Shown: positions 17,232-26,130 of the stretch, piece by piece
How the letters are laid out: each line of letters begins with the position of its first letter
How positions within the stretch are numbered: the stretch's first letter is position 1
Source of the DNA: Candidatus Saccharimonadota bacterium
Lineage (GTDB): Bacteria > Patescibacteriota > Saccharimonadia > Saccharimonadales > Saccharimonadaceae
NCBI GenBank assembly: GCA_024402895.1
Contig: JAKSSX010000004.1
Span: 1 to 64,000 of the forward strand
Direction of reading: 5' to 3'
Length of the DNA stretch: 64,000 bases
Translations under genes and position numbers: made by a program
The notes under the pieces: generated by a model
Told to the model about the DNA's origin: nothing
What the model saw: the letters and a program-made list of their open reading frames with translations, nothing else
Databases searched by the model: none

Positions 17232-18257
17232 TTAGGCAATTATGCCGCCACCAATACAAACGTCGCCACGATAGAATACGACTGACTGACCTGGTGTGAG
17301 AGATTTTTGCTCTTCGGTAAAAGTGAGTTTACTGGTAGACGCATCGTAATCCGCGCTAACTAATGGAGCGCGATGGCGAATGCGTGCTTCGATATTGTGA
17401 CCATCGTCGCCACCGCGCAAAACAACATCTTTCAAAATAACTTCATTCTTCCAGAGCGAAAGAGCATTCAAATTGCGAGAAACATAGACAATGTTCGCAG
17501 TAATATCTTTGCGAACGACATAATATGGTAAACCGTCTTTAAGATTTAGGCCATGACGCTGGCCGAGTGTATAGTAAATTGCGCCATCGTGCGTACCGAC
17601 AACTTTGTCTGTCTCAAGCTCGCGAATTTCGCCCGGTTTCGTCTCGATAAATTCACCCAAAAAGTCGCGCATATTCGCCTCGCCAACGAAGCAAACGCCC
17701 ATCGATTCTGGCTTGTGCGCTACGGCTAGGCCGATCTTCTCGGCAAGCTCCTTAACTTCTGGCTTTAGCATGTTGCCAACAGGGAAAATCGTACGTTCAA
17801 TTACGTCTTCGGTGATGCGATAAAGGAAGTAAGTCTGATCTTTATTCTCATCATGAGCCTTCAAAAGCTGGCGACCAGCACAACGAGCGTAATGACCCGT
17901 CGCAATTGCCTCGGCGCCTTGCTCAAAAGCGGTCTCTGCGAAGAGCTTAAACTTGATTTCCTGGTTGCACATAATATCGGGATTTGGCGTATTGCCTTTC
18001 TGATATTCAGCAAGCATATAATCAACGACTTTCTGCTTGTAATCTGCCTCAAAATCGAAAACGCGGAAATCAATACCAAGTCTAACCGCGACGCGCTTTG
18101 CGTCTGCGAGATCTTCTGCCCATGGACACTTCATGCCAGGGAGATTTTTGCTCCAGTTTTTCATGTAAACGCCGATTACTTCGTGGCCTTGCTGCTGCAA
18201 AAGATAGGCACTAACTGCCGAATCGACGCCACCGGACATGCCAAGAAAAACTTTCAT
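17232..18257 (-). CDS. mnmA: tRNA-specific 2-thiouridylase
   Basis: A 341-residue MnmA/TrmU enzyme that thiolates U34 of tRNA for Lys, Glu and Gln. The ATP-pyrophosphatase loop SGGVDS is at 8-13, the catalytic cysteines are Cys97 (DIMCNQEIKF) and Cys189 (GVCFVGE), and the GHYAR motif is present. Length is typical. TATAAT (18265-18270, minus strand) ends seven bases before the ATG, so the mRNA is leaderless. The sulfur donor is probably the cysteine desulfurase encoded at 9699-10847. All key residues are intact. Confidence 0.96.
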   Translation of the reverse strand: MKVFLGMSGGVDSAVSAYLLQQQGHEVIGVYMKNWSKNLPGMKCPWAEDLADAKRVAVRLGIDFRVFDFEADYKQKVVDYMLAEYQKGNTPNPDIMCNQEIKFKLFAETAFEQGAEAIATGHYARCAGRQLLKAHDENKDQTYFLYRITEDVIERTIFPVGNMLKPEVKELAEKIGLAVAHKPESMGVCFVGEANMRDFLGEFIETKPGEIRELETDKVVGTHDGAIYYTLGQRHGLNLKDGLPYYVVRKDITANIVYVSRNLNALSLWKNEVILKDVVLRGGDDGHNIEARIRHRAPLVSADYDASTSKLTFTEEQKSLTPGQSVVFYRGDVCIGGGIIA

Positions 18258-18334
18258 TAAAAATATTATATAATCTTGTGGGCATTAGCGCAATATCTCT
18301 AGCGTGAACAGGGAAAATATGTTAAAATATAGAT

Positions 18335-19489
18335 ATGTTTGTTGATACGGCGAAAGTTTATATTAAAGCCGGCAAGGGTGGCAACGGAGCTATCTCTTTC
18401 CGACACGAAATCTATATTCCTAAAGGTGGCCCAGATGGCGGCGATGGCGGCAAGGGCGGCGACGTAGTTTTTGTTGCAAGCAAAGACTGCGATACTTTGA
18501 TTGATTTTCGTTTCCAACCAAAACTTATCGCCGAGGATGGCAAGGCTGGTTCTGGTCAGAAGTCCAGCGGCAAATCCGGCAAAGATCTTATTGTTGAGGT
18601 TCCAATCGGCACTGTCGTAAAGCGCGACGGCGAGATTGTTGCTGATCTTACTTTTGACGGCGATCGTCAGATTGTCGCTCATGGTGGCGACGGCGGTTAT
18701 GGCAACTGGCACTTCCGCAGCTCCACTCGCCAGACTCCAAAAATCGCAGAGCTTGGTAACCCGGGCGAAGTTTATGACGCAGAACTAGAGCTCAAGCTCT
18801 TGGCTGACGTTGGTCTTGTTGGCTTCCCAAATGCTGGCAAGTCTACTTTCCTTTCCGTCGTCAGTAACGCAACTCCAGAAATCGCAGATTATCCGTTCAC
18901 GACCATTACTCCAAATCTTGGCGTAGCAAAAACCGATGACCATAGCATTCTTATTGCGGATATTCCTGGTCTTATCGAAGGCGCTTCCGACGGTAAGGGT
19001 CTCGGCGACCGCTTCCTTCGCCACGTCGAACGCACGAAGGCTCTCCTACATCTAGTCGATGTTTATTCCGAAGATGCCGGCAAGTCCTATAAAGACATTC
19101 GTTCTGAGCTAGAGAAGTACTCTTCCGAGCTCGCAAGTCGTCCGGAAATCGTTGCACTCACTAAGTGTGAAGGCCTCGACAAAGAACTTATCGATATGCA
19201 GATGCAGGCAATCCTTGCGCAGAATCCAGAAGCAAAAATCTTCGCAATTTCCAGCTCTGCTCATCAGGGTCTAACTGAAGTTTTGCGCGAACTATGGCAG
19301 ATCATCGAAGCAACCAAGCATGTCGACGAGCCAGAAGAAGTTGCAGAAGAAGACGAAGATATTCCAGTTATTACTCTTGAAGTTAAAGAACAGAAGCATC
19401 GCGCTCATCACAATAAATATCAGCTCGGCGAGCGCAACTCGATCAAAGAACTTGGCGTAGATTCTGACGACGATTATATTGACGAGTAA
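18335..19489 (+). CDS. obg: Obg/CgtA GTPase
   Basis: A 384-residue ribosome-associated GTPase. The glycine-rich Obg fold (about 1-157, with GGPDGGDGGKGG) precedes a G domain with GFPNAGKST (G1), the DIPGLIEGA switch and a TKCE motif in the position of NKxD (Asn replaced by Thr). The C-terminal 55 residues are an acidic tail followed by a short basic/acidic segment in place of the usual OCT domain. TAAAAT (18323-18328) ends six bases before the ATG: leaderless. Family identity is certain; the short tail and the variant G4 motif are visible oddities. Confidence 0.96.
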   Translation: MFVDTAKVYIKAGKGGNGAISFRHEIYIPKGGPDGGDGGKGGDVVFVASKDCDTLIDFRFQPKLIAEDGKAGSGQKSSGKSGKDLIVEVPIGTVVKRDGEIVADLTFDGDRQIVAHGGDGGYGNWHFRSSTRQTPKIAELGNPGEVYDAELELKLLADVGLVGFPNAGKSTFLSVVSNATPEIADYPFTTITPNLGVAKTDDHSILIADIPGLIEGASDGKGLGDRFLRHVERTKALLHLVDVYSEDAGKSYKDIRSELEKYSSELASRPEIVALTKCEGLDKELIDMQMQAILAQNPEAKIFAISSSAHQGLTEVLRELWQIIEATKHVDEPEEVAEEDEDIPVITLEVKEQKHRAHHNKYQLGERNSIKELGVDSDDDYIDE

Positions 19490-19512
19490 TCTCGCTTATG
19501 CTAAGATAAGTA

Positions 19513-19672
19513 CAAGCTGGTACGCTCTGCGGGGTTCCACTGAAAAATGTGGACAGTGTGGAGACTTGATACAAAAATAAAAACAGCGGATTAAAACAAA
19601 CATTTGCTTGTGCCCCAGGGTGGGCGCGTAGCAGCCCAAAGAAAGCCCCTCCTAGTGAGGGATTTTCTTTTT
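19513..19672 (+). ncRNA. Candidate structured RNA of unknown family
   Basis: The 273 bases between obg and asnB hold no convincing gene but have RNA-gene features. A -10-like TAAGAT lies at 19502-19507. GCTG/TACG (19516-19524) pairs with CGTA/CAGC (19627-19635) to close a domain of about 120 bases, and GGGG (19531-19534) pairs with CCCC (19613-19616) inside it. An internal hairpin CCAC/GTGG follows at about 19537-19552. A CCCTC/GAGGG stem with a T-rich run ends it at about 19672. The end-paired rod shape recalls 6S RNA, but no signature sequence of 6S, SRP, tmRNA or RNase P is recognisable. Confidence 0.5.
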
Positions 19673-19762
19673 GTCGTAGTCGCAATTTTGCTTATGAAAA
19701 TCGAAAACGTTATATACTATAAGAAGAGATGAAAATCATCTAACAGAAACGGAGTTGTTTGA

Positions 19763-21583
19763 ATGTGTGGTATAGCTGGAATTTTCTCAAATAAGTCGAT
19801 CGACCGTGCCGAACAAAGAATCGGCAAAATGTTGGACAGCATCAAATATAGAGGCCCAAACAACTCGTCTTATGAAATCTTAAATGATCGCTGCGTTTTG
19901 GGGCATGCTAGATTGTCGATTATCGATCTAAGTAGCGTTGCAAACCAGCCAATGACCAGTAATGATGGCAATTTTGTCATTGCTTTTAATGGTGAAATTT
20001 TTAACTTCCAAGAGATTAAAAGCGAGCTAGATTATTCCTTCAAAACCAATGGCGATACTGAGGTAATTTTGGCCTCCATTCAGGAAAAAGGTCTCGATTG
20101 GTTCCTATCTAAAGCGAACGGTATGTTTGCTTTTGCGATTTACGACAAGAAGAATGAGCAGCTTACTATTGTTAGAGATAGATTCAGTATTAAGCCTCTT
20201 TTCTATTATAAAGATGACGAGAACTTTATCTTCGGCTCAGAGATTAAGTGCCTTTTGAATAGTGGCTTCGTTGAGGCGATTTTCAACGAGAGCGCAGTTG
20301 ATGAATATCTCGGCAATAGAATGGTGCGCGAGCCATTTACTTTCTTCGAGAATATTTATCAGGTCAACGGCGGCGAATACATGGTAATCGACAAAGATTT
20401 GAACGTTACGACGAAGAAATACTACGAATTGCCAAGGCAGAATTTTGACACTGAATACAATGAAGAGGAAATCATTAAAGAAACCACTGCTGAGGTTGAA
20501 AAAGCCTTAAAAAGATGGACTATTTCCGATGTTAAAGTTGGCGCCTACTTGTCTGGCGGTGTCGATTCTAGCCTCACTTCGGCTATCATGGCATCCGACG
20601 AGAATCTAAAAGACAAACTCCATACTTATACGATTGGCTTTGAGGATAATAATGAGTTTGAATACTCGAAAATTGTTGCCGATAAATACAATATCGACCA
20701 CAAAAACATTTTGATTAATTATGACGACTATGTAAAAGAGTGGGATAGATTGATTACTTATAATGATGCGCCACTTGCGGTTCCTAATGAGATTCCGCTT
20801 GCAATTATGTCTACTGAGCTAGCAAAAGATATCACAGTCGTGATTTCTGGCGAGGGTGCAGATGAGCTATTTGGTGGTTATGGCAGAATTTACAGATTGC
20901 CTTTTGACTATAAAAACCATCAGTATAGCGGCAGCTTCTATGAGAATTTGACGAAGAAATATGAATACGTTCCTCGCGAGTTGAGAGATAAATATCTATT
21001 AACGAACTTCGAATATCGCAAATATTTTGACGACAAAATTAGCGGCGAATTCGAGAATTATTCAAACGAAGAAAACATTTTCAGATTCTTCCAAACCTAT
21101 CATATTAAGGGCTTGCTCAAGAGAGTAGATATGACTACGATGCAGGCTAGCGTTGAGGCTCGCCCGCCGTTCTTGGATCACGAATTAATTGAATTCGTAA
21201 ATACGAAAGTTCCTTACGAATTGAAACTTAAATGGGTTTCAAAAGAAGCCGAAGAGGAAGCAAAAGGCTTAGAATCTAATAATTATAGTGAGAATTTGGA
21301 CGTTCCGAAGTATATTTTGAAAAAAGTTTCCGAAAAATATTTGCCAAATGAGATAATATATAGGAAAAAAGTAGGTTTTCCTGTTCCTTTAACTGAATGG
21401 TTGCCAAATATTGGCGAAATTGCCAAAGCAGAATTGAAAGATTCTCAGTGGCTAAAAGGCGACAAGATTGACGAATTAATCGATGAATCAAAATCGAACG
21501 CCAAGGCAGGACAAATCGTTTGGATGTTTATCAATATCGAAATGTTTAGGAAAAAATATTTTAATAAAGAATGGAGATACTAA
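19763..21583 (+). CDS. asnB: Asparagine synthetase (glutamine-hydrolysing)
   Basis: A 606-residue two-domain enzyme: N-terminal Ntn glutaminase with nucleophile Cys2 (MCGIAGIF) and the RGPNNSS and FNGEIFN motifs, then an ATP-pyrophosphatase synthetase domain with LSGGVDSS and SGEGADELFGGY. It makes asparagine, or amidates another acid, with glutamine as nitrogen source. A GGAG site precedes the ATG, and the cytidylyltransferase gene follows after one base. Arginine is mostly AGA here while neighbours use CGC/CGT, and leucine TTG is frequent, which suggests acquisition by transfer. In this pairing a surface-glycan amidation role is possible, but unproven. Confidence 0.93.
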   Translation: MCGIAGIFSNKSIDRAEQRIGKMLDSIKYRGPNNSSYEILNDRCVLGHARLSIIDLSSVANQPMTSNDGNFVIAFNGEIFNFQEIKSELDYSFKTNGDTEVILASIQEKGLDWFLSKANGMFAFAIYDKKNEQLTIVRDRFSIKPLFYYKDDENFIFGSEIKCLLNSGFVEAIFNESAVDEYLGNRMVREPFTFFENIYQVNGGEYMVIDKDLNVTTKKYYELPRQNFDTEYNEEEIIKETTAEVEKALKRWTISDVKVGAYLSGGVDSSLTSAIMASDENLKDKLHTYTIGFEDNNEFEYSKIVADKYNIDHKNILINYDDYVKEWDRLITYNDAPLAVPNEIPLAIMSTELAKDITVVISGEGADELFGGYGRIYRLPFDYKNHQYSGSFYENLTKKYEYVPRELRDKYLLTNFEYRKYFDDKISGEFENYSNEENIFRFFQTYHIKGLLKRVDMTTMQASVEARPPFLDHELIEFVNTKVPYELKLKWVSKEAEEEAKGLESNNYSENLDVPKYILKKVSEKYLPNEIIYRKKVGFPVPLTEWLPNIGEIAKAELKDSQWLKGDKIDELIDESKSNAKAGQIVWMFINIEMFRKKYFNKEWRY

Positions 21584-21584
21584 A

Positions 21585-22070
21585 ATGGGACAAAATATCA
21601 TTGGCTACACTGCTGGCGTATATGATCTATTTCATATCGGTCATTTGAATCTTTTGAAGAATGCAAAAGGCATGTGCGACAAGCTAATCGTAGGTGTCAC
21701 TGTTGACGAACTCGTCCAGTATAAGGGCAAGAACGCAATGATTCCTTACGAGGATAGAGCAGAAATCGTCAGATCCGTAAAATATGTCGACGCTGTCGTT
21801 CCTCAGTCCGACATGGATAAGCTAACTATGTGCAAGAAGCTAGGCGCATCATATCTATTCGTTGGTGACGACTGGTATGGCACAGAAAAGTGGCAGAAAT
21901 ACGAAGAAGAATTTGCAAAGGAAGGTATCAAGATTATCTACTTCCCATACACTAAGGGCATTTCTTCAACTAAGATTACCGAGGCTTTGAAACAGGTCAG
22001 AGGCTGGTCCGATGATCCAAAGCCAAATTCGAAGCTAAACTTTGACGCTGGCGATACGAACGTAAAATAA
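21585..22070 (+). CDS. TagD-like cytidylyltransferase
   Basis: A 161-residue nucleotidyltransferase of the glycerol-3-phosphate cytidylyltransferase type: YTAGVYDLFHIGHLN carries the HxGH motif, VGDDWYG and the late GISSTKI motif complete the active site. It would join CMP to a polyol phosphate for surface polymers or lipids. The ATG at 21585, one base after the asnB stop with a GGAG site inside asnB, is preferred to in-frame starts up to 100 bases earlier inside asnB. It shares the AGA-rich codon pattern of asnB. A strong hairpin terminator follows. Confidence 0.88.
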   Translation: MGQNIIGYTAGVYDLFHIGHLNLLKNAKGMCDKLIVGVTVDELVQYKGKNAMIPYEDRAEIVRSVKYVDAVVPQSDMDKLTMCKKLGASYLFVGDDWYGTEKWQKYEEEFAKEGIKIIYFPYTKGISSTKITEALKQVRGWSDDPKPNSKLNFDAGDTNVK

Positions 22071-22084
22071 GTCGAAGCAAACAA

Positions 22085-22111
22085 AAAATCTCCTCGAAAG
22101 GGGAGATTTTT
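22085..22111. terminator. Bidirectional terminator between tagD-like gene and tsaC
   Basis: AAAATCTCC (22085-22093) pairs with GGAGATTTT (22102-22110) around a short loop, with T-runs on both strands. It serves the plus-strand asnB pair and the minus-strand tsaC, whose stop codon it overlaps. Confidence 0.85.
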
Positions 22112-22700
22112 AGTGATATCTTACGATGAGTAGGCCGCCGGCGCGAACCTGACGTGGCTCCGGTTCGGACCAGTCGATAATTGTGCTTGGGAGACTGCCA
22201 CCTGCGCTACCATGAACGATGCCATCGATGCTTTTTAGGCGCTCGTGAACTTCGCTAGAGTGTAAGCAAGGTACTTCGCCGCGAGGGTTTGCGCTGGTTA
22301 CTAGGAGCGGACCAGTTGCGCGAAGAAGGTCTAGCATGTATTTATGTGCTGGAATGCGAATACCGACTTTGTCGAAATTATCGAAGTAAACGTGGCGGAA
22401 TTCTGGGTGTTTCTTGAGAATTAAGGTTAATTCGCCGGGGAAGTGGCGGCGCGCAATATTCATATGATGACGGTCGACTTGCGCGTAGTTTGGAATGTCA
22501 TTCACGCTAGGAAGCATGATTGTAAGGATTTTGCCGCTACCGACTTGGCGATCTTTGAGCTTCAAGAGCTTTAGAATAGCTTTTTCGTCGTCTAGACGAA
22601 CAGCGAGGCCGTAAACAGTTTCGGTTGGAACTGCCAAAATACCACCCTGATTAAGGGTAGCGATTGCGCTAGCTCTATCTTCTTGTGAAAATGACCTCAT
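22110..22700 (-). CDS. tsaC: Threonylcarbamoyl-AMP synthase (TsaC/YrdC)
   Basis: A 196-residue YrdC-fold protein: GGILAVPTETVYGLAVR at the start, KLKDR, then TSANPRGE and a late GSLPSTIIDW segment. It makes threonylcarbamoyl-adenylate for the t6A37 modification of ANN-decoding tRNAs. The open frame extends 60 codons further upstream, but a consensus promoter sits at 22710-22738, and the ATG at 22700 is nine bases after its TATAAT, so I use that start. Length then fits the short TsaC form without a Sua5 domain. Confidence 0.92.
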   Translation of the reverse strand: MRSFSQEDRASAIATLNQGGILAVPTETVYGLAVRLDDEKAILKLLKLKDRQVGSGKILTIMLPSVNDIPNYAQVDRHHMNIARRHFPGELTLILKKHPEFRHVYFDNFDKVGIRIPAHKYMLDLLRATGPLLVTSANPRGEVPCLHSSEVHERLKSIDGIVHGSAGGSLPSTIIDWSEPEPRQVRAGGLLIVRYH

Positions 22701-22709
22701 AACATTGTT

Positions 22710-22738
22710 ATTATAGCACACTTTGCCAAAAAAGTCAA
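22710..22738 (-). promoter_or_regulatory. tsaC promoter, TTGACT-17-TATAAT
   Basis: On the minus strand TTGACT (22733-22738) and TATAAT (22710-22715) have a 17-base spacer that contains GGCAAAGTGTGC, similar to the GCAAATCTGTGC spacers of two other promoters here. The start codon lies nine bases beyond the -10 box. It is back to back with the leaderless gpmI promoter (TATAAT 22764-22769). Confidence 0.85.
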
Positions 22739-22775
22739 GAAGAAAGCGCTTAAGCTCGGATGCTATAATAAACTT

Positions 22776-24359
22776 ATGGATAAAAAGAAACTTCACTATG
22801 ATGGCCCAGTTGTCCTCGTTGTTCTCGATGGCGTCGGTATTCGCGAAGACACTAGTTTTAATGCGGTCAAAAAAGCTCATCTAGAAACTTATAATCACCT
22901 TATTGAGGATTATCCTTGCGCAGCAATTCATGCTAGCGGCAAATGGGTAGGTATTCCTGAAGGCGATATGGGTAACAGTGAAGTTGGTCATAATGCTATG
23001 GGTGCTGGCGAGATTGTTCTTCAGCGCAGCGCTGCTGTCGAAGAGGCAATTATGAACGGCAAGGCTTTCGGCGAGCCAGTCTGGCAAGATACTGTCAAGC
23101 ATATTAATGACAATCAATCTACTTTGCATTTCATGGGTATTTTTAGCGACGGTAATGTCCACTCTAATATTGCTCATCTCGAAAAAATGCTCGAACAGGC
23201 TCAGAAAGACGGCATCCAGCGCATCCGTATTCACGCGCTTATTGATGGTCGCGACGTTCCGCCTCAGAGTGAGCCGAAATATATTCAGCGCATCGAGAAA
23301 TTTGTAGAAAATCTCGGCAATCCGGACTATAGAATCGCTAGTGGCGGTGGCCGTATGGTTATTACTTGTGACCGCTACAATAATGACTGGGGTATGGTAG
23401 AGCAGGGCTGGCGCACGCACGTTCTTGGTGAGGGTCGCCAGTTTGCTAGCGCAACTGAAGCTGTTGAGACCTATCGCGCAGAGAAGCCAGGTCTTCAGGA
23501 TCAGTACATGCCAGCTTTCGTTGTCGCAGAAAACGGCCAGGCTATCGGCACTATCAATGATGGTGATGCAGTTATTTATCTAGATTTCCGCGCAGACCGC
23601 GCTATCGAAATTACTCAGGCCTTCACTTACGATGATTTTGAATTCTTCGATCGCGTTCGCCGTCCAAATGTTCGCTTTGTCGGCATGACTGAGTATAACG
23701 AAGATTTACATGTTCCTCAGTATACGCTCGTTCAGACTCCAGAATTCAAGCATTCGCTCGCTAAATATCTTTCCGGCGCCGGCTTCCGTCAGTATGCTAT
23801 TTCCGAAACCGTAAAGTTTGGTCATATTACTTATTACTTCAATGGCAACTCTTACGATAAGATTCCTGGCGAAGTTGAAGAAGAAGTCGCTTCCTACAAA
23901 GAGCCGTTCAATACTCGCCCATGGATGAAGTCTGCAGAAATTACCGACAAGCTCGTTGCTGCAATCGAGAGCGGTGAATATGATTTCTTACGCGTAAACT
24001 ATCCTGGCGGCGATATGGTTGGCCACTTTGGCGAACTTGAGCCAACAATTATCGCGATGGAATCAATTGACGTCTGTCTAAAACGTATCGTTGAGGCTGT
24101 AAATAAGCTCGGCGGCATTACGATTATTACCGCAGACCACGGCAACGCTGAGGAACTCATCGATGAGCACGGAAGTCCAAAAACTTCCCATACCACCAAC
24201 AAGATTCCGTTCGCACTTGTTGATGAAACTGATAATCGTAATCAATATCAAATTAAGCAAGGTGAGTTTGGTCTCGCAAATGTCGCTTCAACTATCGCAG
24301 ATTTGCTCGGTGTTGAGCCTGACGAGGCTTGGTTGCCTTCAATAATCGAGATAAAATAA
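22776..24359 (+). CDS. gpmI: 2,3-bisphosphoglycerate-independent phosphoglycerate mutase
   Basis: A 527-residue alkaline-phosphatase-superfamily enzyme converting 3-phosphoglycerate to 2-phosphoglycerate. The metal site begins VVLDGVGIRED, the phosphoserine nucleophile is Ser68 in GDMGNSEVGH, and RFADR-like (LDFRADRA) and TADHGNAE motifs follow in order. TATAAT (22764-22769) ends six bases before the ATG, so the mRNA is leaderless. Together with ldh it marks glycolysis as the retained energy route. All motifs intact. Confidence 0.97.
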   Translation: MDKKKLHYDGPVVLVVLDGVGIREDTSFNAVKKAHLETYNHLIEDYPCAAIHASGKWVGIPEGDMGNSEVGHNAMGAGEIVLQRSAAVEEAIMNGKAFGEPVWQDTVKHINDNQSTLHFMGIFSDGNVHSNIAHLEKMLEQAQKDGIQRIRIHALIDGRDVPPQSEPKYIQRIEKFVENLGNPDYRIASGGGRMVITCDRYNNDWGMVEQGWRTHVLGEGRQFASATEAVETYRAEKPGLQDQYMPAFVVAENGQAIGTINDGDAVIYLDFRADRAIEITQAFTYDDFEFFDRVRRPNVRFVGMTEYNEDLHVPQYTLVQTPEFKHSLAKYLSGAGFRQYAISETVKFGHITYYFNGNSYDKIPGEVEEEVASYKEPFNTRPWMKSAEITDKLVAAIESGEYDFLRVNYPGGDMVGHFGELEPTIIAMESIDVCLKRIVEAVNKLGGITIITADHGNAEELIDEHGSPKTSHTTNKIPFALVDETDNRNQYQIKQGEFGLANVASTIADLLGVEPDEAWLPSIIEIK

Positions 24360-24363
24360 AAGC

Positions 24364-25059
24364 ATGAACGCATTGGGAATTATTATTGCTGCGAATATAG
24401 CTGCAACTTTTGTAACTTTTTGTGGACTTAAGCTCTTCGATATCGGAAGCGATCTTGCGGACATTATCCGCAAATATGGCGTTTTTCTCGGTATCGTCTT
24501 TGCGATCGTAGCAATATTTAATTTCCTTCTTCCAGACACCTTAGATTTGCTTGATGGAAGTTATACTATTTGGACTGTAACCGTCAGTATGGTGGCCTTT
24601 GCTTTTCTAGAATTCTTAACTAATATTGCGAAGCATACTTTGCTAATACCGAAGCGCAAGAAATCTCGTAAACGTGGACGTATGTCGAAGCTTTCCGTCG
24701 CCGCTATTGCTGCGATGGATATTGCCTTTGGCTGTATTGCTGGCGCGGCTGCTGGTATAAGCTTTACTTTGCATACTGGAACTGGCTTTATGGTTTTATG
24801 TGCGCTAACTCTTCTTCAAATTATTTCTAAAGTTGCTAGTATTCGTCGTTATCAAGACGCAGGCTTCACTCGCAAGGAGAATATAACCGTTCTAGCGTTA
24901 TCTCTTTGTGCTTCTCCGATTGTTGCTACGTTGGTTAGCATGTGGGCACATGAGCGTTATCGCCATATTGGCGTCTTCATGGCTGTAGCGATTGGCTATA
25001 TTGCGTATATCTGTTTGTACCACCTAGTATGTATTGTAAAAAAGTACAAAAAATGTTAA
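24364..25059 (+). CDS. Polytopic membrane protein, unknown
   Basis: A 231-residue protein with about six hydrophobic helices and a basic cytoplasmic loop (KRKKSRKRGRMSK, about 98-110). It begins four bases after the gpmI stop with no clear ribosome site, so it is probably read by coupling. There is a scattering of Ala/Gly helices but no HSxxxG or similar transporter signature that I can name. The galU promoter overlaps its 3' end. Function unknown. Confidence 0.7.
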   Translation: MNALGIIIAANIAATFVTFCGLKLFDIGSDLADIIRKYGVFLGIVFAIVAIFNFLLPDTLDLLDGSYTIWTVTVSMVAFAFLEFLTNIAKHTLLIPKRKKSRKRGRMSKLSVAAIAAMDIAFGCIAGAAAGISFTLHTGTGFMVLCALTLLQIISKVASIRRYQDAGFTRKENITVLALSLCASPIVATLVSMWAHERYRHIGVFMAVAIGYIAYICLYHLVCIVKKYKKC

Positions 25060-25072
25060 AATAATAAACGTT

Positions 25073-25912
25073 ATGCAGATCAAAAAAGCTATTATTCCAG
25101 TTGCAGGCTGGGGTACTCGTCGCCTACCTATTACTAAGGTAATTGAGAAGGCTATGCTTCCTATCGGAAACCGTCCACTCGCAGATTACGTCGTCGAGGA
25201 TTGCGCGAAAGCCGGCATTGAGGAAGTTTATATTGTTATTGATGAAAAACCTTTTTCTCAGATTAAGGCTTATTATGAAGAAAACGCGAAGCTAAACGAT
25301 TATCTTGTTGCTCGCGGCAAAGGCGACAAAGTTTCCGTCGCTGACACTCAGCGTCCAGGTATGACTATTCATTTCTACTGCCAGAAAGATGTCGATACTC
25401 GTTACGGTTCTGCTTGCCCAGTTGCTCAGGTTGTCGAAGAATTCGGCATCGATGAACCTACTGTTGTTCTTATGGGCGACGATTTTATCTATAATGCTGA
25501 CGGCTCTTCTGATCTCGCACGTCTTATGGAATCTATTCAGACTATCGATGACTCTGCAATGCTTGCTACCGAAATCGACCCTAACGATGTCGAAAAATAT
25601 GGCGTCCTCAAAGTTGACGATGGTGTTCTAACTGGCATCTACGAGAAACCAAGGAAAGAGGAAGCTCCAAGTAATCTTATTAATATCAGTAAATACATTA
25701 TGTCTCCAGCGCTTCTAAAGCGTATCGTAGATTATTGCCATGAAAACGATTTTGGTCCTGGCGATCAGGAATATCTCATCACTGATCCAATCATAGATCA
25801 TATCAAAGCTGGCGAGAAAATCTACGTTAAGCCAATTCAGGGCGAATACCTTGATGGTGGTTCAGAGGCTGGTTGGCTACACGCAAATAACGTTGTTTGC
25901 GGCGGTAAATAA
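25073..25912 (+). CDS. galU: UTP-glucose-1-phosphate uridylyltransferase
   Basis: A 279-residue GalU: the nucleotide loop AIIPVAGWGTRRLP, the KAMLPIGNRP motif and VLMGDDF metal site are present, as is a typical EKPR loop. It makes UDP-glucose for glycans or glycolipids. One substitution stands out: family consensus GxGTR is WGTRR here, still functional-looking. TAAAAT (25057-25062) ends ten bases before the ATG, and the DUF167 gene starts at the last base of its stop codon. Confidence 0.93.
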   Translation: MQIKKAIIPVAGWGTRRLPITKVIEKAMLPIGNRPLADYVVEDCAKAGIEEVYIVIDEKPFSQIKAYYEENAKLNDYLVARGKGDKVSVADTQRPGMTIHFYCQKDVDTRYGSACPVAQVVEEFGIDEPTVVLMGDDFIYNADGSSDLARLMESIQTIDDSAMLATEIDPNDVEKYGVLKVDDGVLTGIYEKPRKEEAPSNLINISKYIMSPALLKRIVDYCHENDFGPGDQEYLITDPIIDHIKAGEKIYVKPIQGEYLDGGSEAGWLHANNVVCGGK

Positions 25913-26130
25913 TGCGAATTTCAGTACGCGTTAAACCTGGCGTTAAGGGTGCAACGCGTTTAGAACAGCAAGAAGACGGCAGTTATGTCGCCTTTTTGCA
26001 TGCTCGTGCTCATGATGGGGAGGCAAATAAGGCCCTCATTGAGCTAATTTCTGACGAATTTAAGGTTCCAAAAACCACCATCAGTATTGCTGTTGGTCAA
26101 AAATTTAAATCCAAAACTATTGAATTCTAA
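25912..26130 (+). CDS. DUF167 (YggU family) protein
   Basis: A 72-residue DUF167 protein: VRVKPGVKG opening, the AHDGEANKALIELIS helix and the VGQKFKSKTIEF end are characteristic. Function is unknown in all bacteria. Its ATG uses the final A of the galU stop (TAATG), so it is coupled to galU. It meets the convergent rarA gene end to end with no spacer. Confidence 0.9.
   Translation: MRISVRVKPGVKGATRLEQQEDGSYVAFLHARAHDGEANKALIELISDEFKVPKTTISIAVGQKFKSKTIEF

Noticed and set aside
19513-19672. SRP RNA, tmRNA or RNase P RNA
   Set aside because: None of their conserved motifs (SRP GGAAG/AGCAGC tetraloop region, tRNA-like TTCGA arm, RNase P P4 sequences) could be found; left as unidentified.
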